The notes under the pieces are model-generated. The model made no database searches and was not told the origin of the DNA. It was given only the letters and a program-made list of their open reading frames with translations. A DNA stretch of 64,000 bases, from positions 43,253,906 to 43,317,905 of the forward strand of contig OZ024718.1 in the NCBI GenBank assembly GCA_964016875.1, given 5' to 3'. Positions 41,087 through 51,847 of the stretch are shown here, one piece after another; position 1 is the first letter of the stretch, and every line of letters starts with the position of its first letter. The position numbers were made by a program, and so were the translations under genes. The DNA is from Fallopia convolvulus. Its lineage: Eukaryota; Streptophyta; Magnoliopsida; Caryophyllales; Polygonaceae.

Positions 41087-42463
41087 AGCCTGACGAACTT
41101 ACCTTGGCTAATTAAGGCGGCTTCCACTTCTGAAGTGTATGGCTGCAATTTGTCGTCTAGGGTTTTCCTAGGGTCGGCCTGGAAGTTGCCCTTGAGGTCT
41201 TGGAATCTGTGCAACAAGGTTACCCAGTTGGGAGTTGACGCTCTTTCTCCATGTATCTAACTCTCCCAATTGGGCATGTACACCCTTCATTTGATTATTT
41301 AGGTCAGCCCGGACTCCATTGATTTCATTCCTTACTCCATTGATCCCTTCATGGAGTCCATTCACCCATGATGGCGTCTCTTGATAGCCCGGGGGTCTAT
41401 AAGGTGGAACCCTCTAATCTTGCTAAGGAGGTTGGCTCCCTTGGCCATAGTTTCCCCAAGTGGGCTGATTGTTATTCCTCCCTGCATAAAAAGTATTACC
41501 TTGGTTCCTATATGGATCCCTCATGTAGTTAGCTTCTTCATATGCCTCAACAGCACGGACCTGTTGCAACTTAGTCCAAGAAAAAGTAGCTTGGGATCGA
41601 GACCCACATTCTTGACAAGAAGGAGATGATTTAAGAAAACTTACCTACTTTTTCATACGGTTGATCTCATCTTGCAAGAACTGGTGCTTCACTTCAAGGT
41701 CGACCTTATCCTTGTTTGGGTTTTAGAGCCGTCTTTGAGGTTGTTGGGCTTGTTGCACTCCATACATTGCATCGTAGTTGGTCAACTTGTCGAGCAATGC
41801 CCACACCTCATTAGGATCCATCTCTATGAAACTGCAAACAGTGTGAAGATTGATGCAGTTTTTCGTCTCAGCAGTGATCCCTTGGAAGAAGATTTCTTGG
41901 AGTACATATTGTGGTTGCCCATGGGTAGGGAACTGTCTAAGCATCTCCTTGAATCTCTCCCATGTCTCCACAAAGGTCTCATTAGGAAGCTGGTGGTAGG
42001 AGGTGATGCGCTTCCTTAGCTCCGTAGTCTTGGCAGGAGGGAAGAACTTTGTCATGAACAAGTCATGCAGAGTTTCCCACTTCTTTATTGATTTGGGAGG
42101 TAGGCTCTCTAACCAGCTCAGGGCCTTTCCTGCAAGAGACCACTTGAAAGCTTTCAACAGAACATATTCTAAAGAGACACCGTTAGCAGCAATAGTGTCA
42201 CATAAATCAAAGAAATTTCTAATATGTTCTATTGGGCACTCAATGTGTTTTTCCTCAAACTGAGCCCTTTTGATCAAGGATATGAATTGAGGTTCGATCT
42301 CAAAGGTCTTCTCTATTTCAAAAAGCTCAATAGAGGACTCTAGCACCCTCAGTTCTAGATGCATGTACTGCTTAGCATTTCTTGGATAGGCATTAAACTG
42401 CTCCTGCAGACGGGCAGTGTGCTCTCATTCATGTTCAACCTCAACAGTTGCCGCGTCTCGATC

Positions 42464-42970
42464 TGTAACACCCCGATAATTTATAAGGGGTTGAGATGCT
42501 CCCCATGTATACAAGAGCTCTTCCTTTTTTGGGTTCAAGTGAGGACAAAGAACTCAGAAGTTAAGCGTGCAAGGGCGAGAGTAATACCAGGATGGGTGAC
42601 CTCCTGGGAAGTTCTCGGGTTGGCATGGGATAGCACTTCTAGGGCCTCGGGCCTTACAAATGGTATCAAAGCCGACTTTGGGTTACAAGTTGGCTTGGCT
42701 CGGTGGGCGGTCACTTGACCTAGAAGGCGATCCTTGGGCCTTGACGAGGACGTCAAGTGCTTAAGTGGGGGAGATTGTAACACCCCAATAATTTATAAGG
42801 GGTTGAGGTGCTCCCCATGTCAACAAGAGCTCTTCCTTTTCTGGGTTCAAGTGAGGACAAAGAACTCAGAAGTTAAGCGTGCAAAGGCGAGAGTAGTACT
42901 AGGATGGGTGACCCCGTGGGAAGTTCTCGGGTTGGCATGGGATAGCACTTCTAGGGCCTCGGAACTTACA
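42464..42970 (+). mobile_element. Cassandra-type TRIM, complete
   Basis: 507 bp. Two 195-bp LTRs (42464-42658 and 42776-42970) begin TGTAACACCCC and end TTACA; TSD CGATC at 42459-42463 and 42971-42975. Between them are an iMet-type PBS (TGGTATCAAAGCC at 42661) and a PPT (AAGTGGGGGAGA before 42776). Both LTRs carry the 3' half of plant 5S rRNA, the defining feature of Cassandra. About 11 of 195 LTR positions differ, so it is older than the other datable insertions here. No coding capacity. Confidence 0.93.
42558..42632 (+). other. 5S rRNA-derived segment in the Cassandra LTR
   Basis: AGAAGTTAAGCGTGC, GGCGAGAGTA and GGATGGGTGACC match the internal control region and 3' half of plant 5S rRNA. 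A second copy lies in the 3' LTR (about 42870-42945), where GAGTAGTACTAGGATGGGTG is closer to canonical 5S. These carry the RNA polymerase III internal promoter; the 5' half of 5S is missing or diverged, so neither is a 5S gene. Confidence 0.8.
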
Positions 42971-43470
42971 CGATCGGCTTGCAATGCCTCCATCTCCCTG
43001 TGGAGGGCAGTCATCTGTTGAGCCATTGATTTGTGTTCTCTTAATCGGTGGAGGAAGGATCGCTCGGGTTCAGGTCAACTATTGGATTAGAGACAACTCG
43101 GCGTCCTTCAGCTGGCATACATTGTAAGCAAAAACAAAAACAAAAACGAAATGAAAAGCAAAATGGGTTCTCAGAGAGGGTCGGCCTAGAGGGTCGGTAT
43201 CGAGCCTACAATGATCCCGTAAAACAAAAACTAAAAAGGAAAAACTAAGCTCTTTCGACAGGATCGGTACCGACTTGGATAGGGTCGTTACCGACTCGAC
43301 AGTATACCGAACCTAAGGGGTCATTAACGACTCAACAGAAAAACGAACAGAAAAAGAAAAAGAAAACTGGGATTGCCAACAACGTCGGTATACCGACCCT
43401 AAGGGGTCGTTACCGACTCAACAGAGTCCCGAAAAACGCAAAAAGAACAAACTTGGCACTATTGAAATCT

Positions 43471-43488
43471 CCCCGGCAACGGCGCCAA
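43471..43488 (-). other. Primer-binding site of element F, tRNA-Asp
   Basis: Minus strand TGGCGCCGTTGCCGGGGA, all 18 bases intact, three bases from the 5' LTR end at 43492. Element D's equivalent is decayed. Confidence 0.88.
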
Positions 43489-43491
43489 TTT

Positions 43492-44897
43492 ATTGATAGG
43501 GATTTACTTAACAACAAATAAATTTGTAGTCAAGACCCCGCTGTGTATATGGAGGTCAGGATCGTCCACGGGAAGCAAGGTTATGTTTGATTACTAAACT
43601 AAAAAGAAAAAGAGAAGGCAAAACAAAGCAAAGAACAAACCAAAACAACTAAACAAGCACACTAGAAGGGGTCAATATCGACCTTGTCAGGGTCGTTATC
43701 GAGGTATGAATCAGCAGAAAAATTAAGTAAACAGCAAGAAGAAAGGGGAAAATGGCAGGTCGGTACCGACCTGGGCAGGGTCGATATCGAGGTACCTGGG
43801 TTTGTATTTCGACTCAAATATAAGGAAAAACTCTAGGATAGGGGTTCACCACAATATAATTATGCAATTTCAAATAACATAAATCATAAATATCATGCCT
43901 TTAACATAAAGTTATCAACTTTCGTTGAATAAACAAGCAAATCAATCAACTTTCACAAATAATTTCACTTAATCTACTTATTTTGATCTAAAATTCTCAA
44001 CTTTCGTCTCAAACTTTATCTCGTATTCAAATTCACAACTTTCTCTTTCAATCAAGTTAAGAACATGAAATACTTCAACTTTCGTCAAAGCTTTTGCACA
44101 AACAAGTAGAAGAATAGATAAAAGGCATTCAATTTATTCATCACATCATCATTCATGCACAATCATGTCGGGCTTCTAACCCAAACCCTAGAAAAGGATA
44201 CTACTCACTCATGATTGGAGAAAAACAAGCAAAGCAATTGAAAGAGAACATAATTGAATTAAAAATAAAAGCTTACTTGAATTAAAACTTCAAACTTGTC
44301 TTAGAACAAACTTAGAACACAAGAAAATCTCCACAATCTTTCTTCCTTGTGCTCCAAGCAACAACTTGTGTCCTAAAAAACTAAACGTGCGTGAGAATTA
44401 AACCTAGGGGCGTCCAACCACAAGAGAGAGGGTCTAAACAAGAGTATTTATACTAGAATATCCCTCTTAAAAAGTTTCCACAAAAACAAAACCTACTAAA
44501 GATAAAAAATTACGGAATAAAAGCATTTTTTGAGCAATTATCCTAGCCGGCTGGGCTGAGTGCCTCGGTACCGACCCCTAGAGGGTCAGTATCGAGGTTG
44601 GTCTTTGCACTTGTTCTTTTGTTTCTTCCTTCTTCCTTTGGATTTTGTGGGGGCTTCTTCCTTAGCTTCCTTCCTTCTTTCTTCCAAGCTTAGTCCTCTC
44701 TTCTAATGTCCATTGAATGCATCCAAATCCGCCTCTAAACCTACACAAAAACACACAAATATCGTAGTTTTCATACTTTTCACAAAATATGCAAACTATA
44801 CTAGAAAGACACAAAACACTCACAAAAACACAAGTAAACTAGACTAAAAGACTTAGAAAAAAAACCACTAAAACTATGCTAAAAACATGGACACCAG
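43492..44897 (-). repeat. 5' LTR of element F (A-type)
   Basis: 1406 bp, minus strand, TGGTGTCCATG to CCCTATCAATA. It is an inverted full-length relative of the A-type LTR at 6663-19410 and differs clearly from F's own 3' LTR. It contains a TCGGTACCGA/TCGATATCGA pair at 43760 and 43781, 21 bases apart. Confidence 0.85.
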
Positions 44898-45616
44898 CGT
44901 GAAACCCTAATCCTTATTAGTTTCGATAAACATGCAAAATAAGATGAACTTTCTACCTGTTTTGATGCACATATATAAGACAAACTTTTGTGCATCGATT
45001 TTGCCTTGTATGTGCATCAAAACTAATTATTTGTGTATTGATTTTTTGGTGCATATTATGCATTAACTTCAATTTTTTATATAAAATGTGCATTTAAAAT
45101 TGGAGGTATTTTTTATGCACATTGGAGTACAAATTTGTGCACATTTAGCATGTGTTTATTCACTTTCATGGGAAAAACATATGCACATCTAGTGCACCAC
45201 CAAAAAATCGATGTGCATGCTATATAGAACATGTGCATCAAAACTAACCATATGCCCCCATTTTTTGATGCATACGAAGCCACTTTTAATGTACATTCGG
45301 CCATTTTTTTATGCACATGCAACCTTTTTTTTATTTGAAAGAAGACGGTTTTGATGCACAACGCGAGTGCATACCTTGTATTCTGTTTTTCAAAAAATAC
45401 ACGAATAATTTGCTAAAAGTTCGTCTGTGTCATTTTTTTTTTCATTTTAAGTGAAATGATCTACATCCTCGATTTCTTTCCATCCAGTTTCTCATGTTCA
45501 TTCGTATTTCGCATGTAAGCATACACTCACATCTATCTCGATTCTCGACATTGGTATGTCTTCTTTGAAGTAAAAACAATGTTATCTTAAATATTAATAA
45601 ATTAATGAGTCTTCAA

Positions 45617-46577
45617 CCTAAAACCACCCGTAAAATAGGCCATATTGCACTTAACCACCCGATTTATGACTATTTATAACCACCCTTAAAAGATATTTTG
45701 TTAGCTAAACACCACCAACAACACTATTCCGTCAAAAAAATCAGTCAAATATGTCCATTTACATTTTTGCCCTTTATTTAAAAAATGAAATGCCAAAGTT
45801 GCCCCTTCTTAAAAACCCAATCATAAGCCCCTTCTTCGAACTCACCATCTCCACCCAAACCCTAATCAAGGAGATGCAATCCAAATTATTTCGAATCGCT
45901 ATCGAATTCCATGGGTCGGATTTGGCCTCTCCGCCCTCGAATTCCATCACTATTTCAGTCATCTCCCACCATCATCACCTACCTAGAACACCCTTACCCA
46001 TCCTAACAACCATCCCTTGGGTTTCAATTGAATTCGAACCCCAAACTCCACCCTTCAAACGCCCTCTCAAAATGAAATCTCGGGCAAATTTGGCGAAGAT
46101 ATTTTTAGTTTTGAAGAAGATAGGCCTCTCCGCTGCCCAATGGGTCAGATCTTGCCCTCTCCGCCCTCTAGAAATGAAATCCCCGGTAAATCCAACGAAG
46201 AGTTTTGAAGAAGATAGGCCCTTAAAAACCATCTTCTTGGTCCTCCCCTGCGCTTCCATTTCCCTCGCCCTCTTCACATTCTGAAAGGAGACAAGGTCGT
46301 CGCCGATTCCGTTACCGATGCATTTCGGAGCTCTAGCTGGCGTGATGAGGCTATTGTCTTCTTCTCCTTGGCCACGTTTCACGTGACAGAGCTCCGCGGT
46401 TCCATTCACGTTGGTTATTGGATAGAGCTCTAGGAAATATGAAATGTAGGGAATGATGTACAGTAATCAATTATGTTTGGTAAGAAAATGGAATTTTTAA
46501 CTATACTGTATTTTTTTAATAAAAAAAATAATATAATATATTAAAATGGAGGGCAGAAATGTAAATGCACATATTTG
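45617..46577 (+). mobile_element. Terminal-repeat element G, left copy, truncated
   Basis: Starts CCTAAAACCACCCGTAAAAT and matches the inverted copy at 48062-49158, but stops before its own distal terminal repeat, inside AAATGCACATATTTG. A 177-codon ORF (45751-46284) and an antisense ORF through it are mirrored in the other copy; neither resembles a known protein and I do not treat them as genes. Confidence 0.6.
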
Positions 46578-48061
46578 GCTCAGATACCAATTGATATGTT
46601 ACAATCTTCAAGTATGAACACAATCACATTAAAGAAATCCTAGAGTATGGATTTCAGATTTAACTTGCGGAATTGTGGATTGAATTATGAAAGCGAATGG
46701 ATGAAGCACTTGAACTCAAGAATAAGAATAAGAATGCAAGAAAATAAAGATCTTGAATGGGAAAGAGTTTAAACAGATAAGTTTTCTATCTACGAGTATT
46801 TAAAGATACCTTAGCCAAGGTGTCTCACTATAATTTCGTCATGATCATAAAATTGATTACAAAAGAGTATTTAAAGACATAGAAACAAATATATAGAGAT
46901 TCTATCCTAAAATAAAACTCTATCTATTTAAGATAATAATAATAATAATAAACATAATATTCATACTAAAACATAGAAAAATCGAAATTAATAAAAGACA
47001 TAAAAATAACTTAAAGATATAATTAAGGAAAGTCTCAAATTCACAAAAGATCATGTACTACTCTCAATAAAATGCAATTTTAACCATTTTCTTGTTGGAT
47101 TCACATCTTGATGTCAACCACAAAGTTGTAGATATTTGAATAATCTTTCCAACACATCTTGAATCACCTTGAGATAAATTTTATATCCAATTATTTGACC
47201 TTTTAGTGAATACTGCTCATAATGTGATGAGATCTTAAACTTCCTAAAATATCTTTACTTTGATTCTTTTACTTGGAGGTCTTGGATGCCTCACTTGATA
47301 TTCTTCAGAGGATAAATTTACATGCTTTAAGATCTTCTTGAACTTTAAAGCCCCAAACCTCTTCTGAGGTCGAGGCCTCTTTCTTCTTTTCATTCGACGC
47401 CATGAATCCTTTGCCTTGGACATATCCCATTTTGTATCACCGCCAACATCGCATGTGTTCCAATGAATCGAGCACTAAAATAGAAAAACAACCACCTTTT
47501 CATACCTTCTCACATAATATATTTTAAATTTTCATCTTATAATAATAAATCCAGGGCAAAAGTTATAGATTTTCAAGGCACAATTGATACAATACCTTAA
47601 TATTTCACAATGGGGGATGTGAGCCACAACTTGAAACTAAGAGAATTCTCCTTGTTAGATCGACAAATAAAACATGAGTTGAAAGTATTTGTTCGATCAA
47701 CAATTAATTTGCAACCATTTGTCTTTTCTTTTGAAGGTTTATGAAGGGGATGGGTTTTTAGTTTTGATTTAATTGAAAGAGAAATCTAGATTTTATTTTT
47801 TAATTTAATAAAAAATTTACTCAACTAATCCATGTCACAATTTATTTTGACAGGTCAAAATATAGGTTGACATGTAATCCTTGTTGGTTGGAGAAAATTT
47901 CCTGCAATGAGAGATGGGGTAGCATTTGCAACGTTCCTTCAAATATTGAATATTTTGTAAGAAATTTCCTACTACATAATAACTTAATCTTTTTATGGAT
48001 TCTGTCTAAGTAAAATATTTGTAGAATTATATGAAGGCGTATATTAATTTAGAATCCGCCG
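46578..48061. other. Centre of the fold-back, unclassified AT-rich DNA
   Basis: About 1.5 kb with no supported ORF. At its left edge the minus strand reads TTGGTATCTGAGCC, resembling an iMet PBS after a possible LTR end, but no second LTR copy or TATA/poly(A) arrangement is visible. A short minus-strand ORF starts at 47403 (MASNEKKKEASTSEEV) and ends after about 32 codons. I can say no more. Confidence 0.4.
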
Positions 48062-49158
48062 CCTAAAACCACCCGTAAAATAGGTCATATTCCACTTAAC
48101 CACCCGGTTTATGACTATTTATTTTTAACCACCCATAAAATACATTCCATTACCTAAACACCACCATGGCAATATTCCGTCAAAAAAATCCGTCAAATAT
48201 GTGCATTTACATTTCTACCCTCCATTTTAATATATTATATTATTTTTTAATTAAAACAAATACAGTGTGCTTAAAAATTCCATTTCCCCACCAAACATAA
48301 TTGATTACTATACATCATCTCCTACATTTCACCTTTCCTAGAGCTCCATCCAATAACCAACGTGAATGGCACCGCGGAGCTCAATCACGTGAAACGTGGC
48401 CAAGGAGAAGAAGACAATAGCCTCATCATGCCAGCTAGAGCTCCGAAATGCATCAGTAACTGAATCGGCGGCGACCTTGTCTCCTTCGAGAATGTGAAGA
48501 GGGCGAGGGCAATGGAAGCACAGGGGAGGACCAAGAAGATGGTTTTTAAGGGCCTATCTTCTTCAAAACTCTTCGTTGGATTCACCGGGGATTTCATTTC
48601 GAGAGGGCGGAGAGGGCAAGATCCAACCCATTGGGCGGCGGAGAGGCCTATCTTCTTCAAAACTAAAAAAATCTTTGCCAAATTTGCCCGAGATTTGATT
48701 TTGAGAGGGCGTTTGAAGGGTGGAGTTTGGGGTTCGAATTCAATTGAAACCCACGAGATGGTTGTTAGGATGGGTAAGGGTGTTTTGGGAAGGTGATGGT
48801 GGTGGGAGATGACTGAAATAGTGATGGAATTCGAGGGCGGAGAGGCCAAATCCGACCCATTGAATTCGATAGCGATTCGAAATAATTTGCATTGCATCTC
48901 CTTGATTAGGGTTTGGGTGGAGATGGTGAGTTCGAAGAAGGTGCTTGTGATTGGGTTTTTAAGAAAGGGCAATTTTGGCGTTTCATTTTTTAAATAGAGG
49001 GCAAAAATGTAAATGGACATATTTGACGGATTTTTTTGACGGAATAGTGTCGTAGGTGGTGTTTAGCTAACATAATATCTTTTAAGGGTGGTTAAAAATA
49101 AATAGTCATAAATCGAGTGGTTAAGTGGAATATGGCCTATTTTACGGGTGGTTTTAGG
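48062..49158 (-). mobile_element. Terminal-repeat element G, complete copy
   Basis: 1097 bp with inverted ends of about 180 bp, outermost CCTAAAACCACCCGTAAAAT. The interior carries the same ORF pair as the truncated copy (minus-strand ORF 49020-48385). No transposase; TSD unclear. Probably a non-autonomous MULE-like or similar element. Confidence 0.6.
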
Positions 49159-49194
49159 TTGCAGACTCATTAATTTATTCATATTTAAGATAAG

Positions 49195-49367
49195 TGTTAT
49201 AATATTTTATTATATTATTATATAGATGTACAATGGTAAACCCTAGTTTTGGGCTTATCCATTAAGCTTTGTATTCCCTATATAAAGGCCCCTATGGGTG
49301 ACCTAATGAGACACACAAAATTCTACGCTCTTTCTCTCTTCTTATTCTTTTTCCAATAATTATAACA
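49195..49367 (+). repeat. 5' LTR of the copia element
   Basis: Contains a TATA box (CTATATAAAGG near 49288) and ends ATAACA. It is followed by CGTTATCAGCACGA, which occupies the PBS position and probably pairs with an internal part of tRNA-Met rather than the usual 3' end. Confidence 0.85.
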
Positions 49368-50520
49368 CGTTATCAGCACGAATCGCTCAAGGCTCGAAGT
49401 ATTATTCTAACACTAAAATTAATCCTCTGTACACTTCGTTTCAACATTTAATTTGTTCTCGATCACATGCTTATTTAATATATTACTGGATGTGTGAATT
49501 ATATGCTCGAACTAATGAATTGCATGTTCATATGAATTGCGTTCTTATTTTCATGTGCTTTACAAATTCTGATTTGAGATAGAGAGACAGTACGATGATT
49601 CATTCCATTAATTTGACATAAAGTACATACGAATTGCAAATTCTGATCATTCATGATGAATTCACGTTCTTAGTTATTTTTGATAACTATTTTTTATCAT
49701 TCAAACTTAATGTTCGTTGTTTGATCATTCACGTGTATCACTTTATGCATATCTCTACATGCTTAATTAATATTCATAAACAATATGTTACGTTATAATT
49801 AATGTTCGTTGTTTTTATTTACATTGATTTAATATGATACATCCTCCGAAGTGGATGTATTCATAAACAAATTTGTCCTTGGTGAGACAAATAATATGTA
49901 CATATGAAGATAATATTATTCCCAAAGTGATAATTTTTTGTTAATTTTCATTCCCTGAAGCGAATGAAACATCAATATATAATCCCTGAAGTGATTATTG
50001 TCATTCCCTGAAGAGATGGGAACATTATTGTATTATCCCTGAAGTGATAATTATTTCCTCCTGAAGAGTTGAATTTTTACAAATAATATTATCCCTCAAG
50101 TGATAATTATTTCCTCCTGAAGAGTAGAATTTAACAAATAAAATTATCCTTGAAGTGATAATTATTTCCTTCTGAAGAGTAGAATTTAACAAATAAAATT
50201 ATCCCTGAAGTGATAATCCTCATTCCCTGAAGTGAATGAAATAATTAATATTAACATTATTTTTATGTTTTTATTTCCACTTTACGTTTTTTTTTAATAT
50301 TCCCTTAGTCTAAATTCGAACCTTACGTTAATCATATCTATACATATATGGTTGATTCTGTTGCCTTAATTGCATACGTGATTGAATATGTTGAATTATA
50401 TATGGTTGATTCTGTTGCCTTAATTGCATACGTGATTGAATATGTTGAATTATATATGGTTGATTTTGTTTATATAATACAAACTGCATGATCTCATATT
50501 TTTCCTTTAATATTATAGAC
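49368..50520 (+). repeat. Copia leader with tandem repeats
   Basis: Around 49920-50245 the motif TCCCTGAAGTGATAATTAT with TTCCTCCTGAAGAG recurs roughly every 55-65 bases, at least four times. Near 50346-50465 a 54-bp unit (GGTTGATTCTGTTGCCTTAA ...) is tandemly repeated just over twice. No ORF precedes gag. The repeats may act in RNA packaging or translation. Confidence 0.65.
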
Positions 50521-51572
50521 ATGTCGAACCTTACGAGATTGGAATTTGTTGTCCTTGATGTTTCTGGAAGAAACTATCTGACATGGGTGCTTGATGCTGA
50601 ACTTCACTTATCAAGCAACAATTTGGGAGACACTGTCAAAGAAAAATCTAGCGCATCCTATATATCTAGCGCAGGATCGCGCAAAAGCTATGATATTGCT
50701 TCGTCACCACCTCCATGAGAGCTTATAAGCTCAATATTTGACTGTGAAGGATCCTTTTGAGCTCTGGAAGAGTCTCAAGGACCGTTTTGATCACCAGAGG
50801 ACAGTCATTTTACCTCGTGCAAGATATGAGTGGATGCACTTGAGGTTACAGGATTTCAAGAAAGTCTCAGATTATAATTCTGAATTGTTTCCACTCTGAG
50901 ACTCTGTGGAGAAACTATAAAGGACGAAGATATGTTGGAGAAAACATTCTCTACTTTTCATGCTAATAATCTTGTACTCCAGCAGTAGTACAGAGCACGT
51001 GGGTACAAAACATATTCAGAATTGCTCTCATGTTTGATTTTAGCTGAAGAAAATAACCAGTTGCTTCTCAACAACCACCAAAACCGACCCACTAGTTCAG
51101 CCCCACTTCCTGACCAGTCTAAGGAAATGCCTGAAGCAAATGCCAACTCCTCCAGTAGAGGACCTGGCGGAGGACGTGGTCAAGCCCGCGGGCGTGGGCG
51201 TGGTCGTGGGCGTGGTCGTAATGGTGGTCGGGACATGGACACCACAACAATTGGGCAAACTCCGATATCCAGAAGAATATTGGAAAGCAACCCAAGAAAT
51301 CAAATCAGGAAGAAAAGTTCAAAAGAAAAGATGATACCCCATGTTTCCGATGTGGAGGGATTGGACATTGGGCTCGTACCTATCGTGCAGCACCACACCT
51401 TGTAGAGCTGTATAAAGCCTCCTTGAAGACCAAAGGAAAAGATGTAGAGACTAATCTTATAGAAACCCACCTAGAGGCTAATGATTTTCTCAATCAAGGT
51501 GACAGTGACCTACTTGAGCTGGGTCTCAAGTTTGGTGATCTCCCAAATGATGGCAACATTTTCTTAGATTAG
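50521..51572 (+). pseudogene. Copia gag, broken
   Basis: Starts MSNLTRLEFVVLDVSGRNYL, typical of copia gag (UBN2-type). It continues through LWKSLKDRFDHQ, an Arg/Gly-rich stretch (RGRGRGRGRG) and a zinc knuckle CFRCGGIGHWAR whose last cysteine is replaced by Tyr, then ends FLD. At least two frameshifts and stops near 50716 and 50900 break it. A 27-30-bp repeat (ATGGATATTGGTTGTTT) follows at about 51603-51690. Confidence 0.8.
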
Positions 51573-51847
51573 TTATTGTAATAAATTGCATCAGTTTACT
51601 TCATGGATATTGGTTGTTTTTATTTTTATGGATATTGGTTGTTTTATTTTATGGATATTGGTTGTTTTACTTTATGAATATTTTTGTTAGTTGTTTTCCC
51701 ATTCACAGTTGTAATGACTCTACAAATTTCTATTATTATGATTGGAGTTTATTTAGTTTATATGGTTCCTTGTTTTAATAAATAGCTTTATTAGCATATT
51801 TAAGTATTTATTTATTCCTATTTTTCTTTTGATATAGCACGGATCAT

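Larger units (their letters stand above)
41168..43119 (-). pseudogene. Gag of element F, interrupted by Cassandra
   Basis: Minus strand. The N-terminus (PAEGRRVVSNPIVD) lies at about 43119-42976, the rest at 42463-41168. The longest open piece (42364-41723) reads EKTFEIEPQFISLIKRAQFE and WSLAGKALSWLESLPPKS, as in D. A zinc-knuckle region and the GINGVRNEINGV stretch follow with stops and frameshifts between. The frame breaks up shortly after PRPQGQLPGRP and reaches the post-gag block without a protease, so F is shorter than D by the whole protease. Confidence 0.8.
19421..44897 (-). mobile_element. Element F: gag-only Athila-like element with mismatched LTRs
   Basis: Read on the minus strand: 5' LTR (44897 to 43492, A-type), tRNA-Asp PBS, gag with an inserted Cassandra, a conserved post-gag block, 3' UTR with two hairpin modules, then the 3' LTR (39066-38626 continuing at 20264-19421, D-type) split by element D. 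No protease, RT or integrase is present: gag passes straight to the post-gag block. The two LTRs belong to different subfamilies, so F is a recombinant or template-switch product. No matching TSD is seen at its ends. Confidence 0.75.

Noticed and set aside
42558..42945. Two 5S rRNA genes
   Set aside because: Only the 3' half is 5S-like and both copies are inside 195-bp LTRs with PBS, PPT and TSD, which defines Cassandra.
6663..44897. The two A-type LTRs as the LTR pair of one very large element
   Set aside because: They face each other in inverse orientation, have no shared TSD, and the right one starts its own internal region with an intact PBS.
46577..46600. 5' LTR end plus iMet PBS on the minus strand (TTGGTATCTGAGCC)
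   Set aside because: No second LTR copy, TATA/poly(A) layout or gag could be found; kept only as a note.
45751..49020. A pair of host genes encoded by the mirrored ORFs of element G
   Set aside because: Both strands are open over the same stretch, no known domain is seen, and the copies are parts of an inverted repeat.
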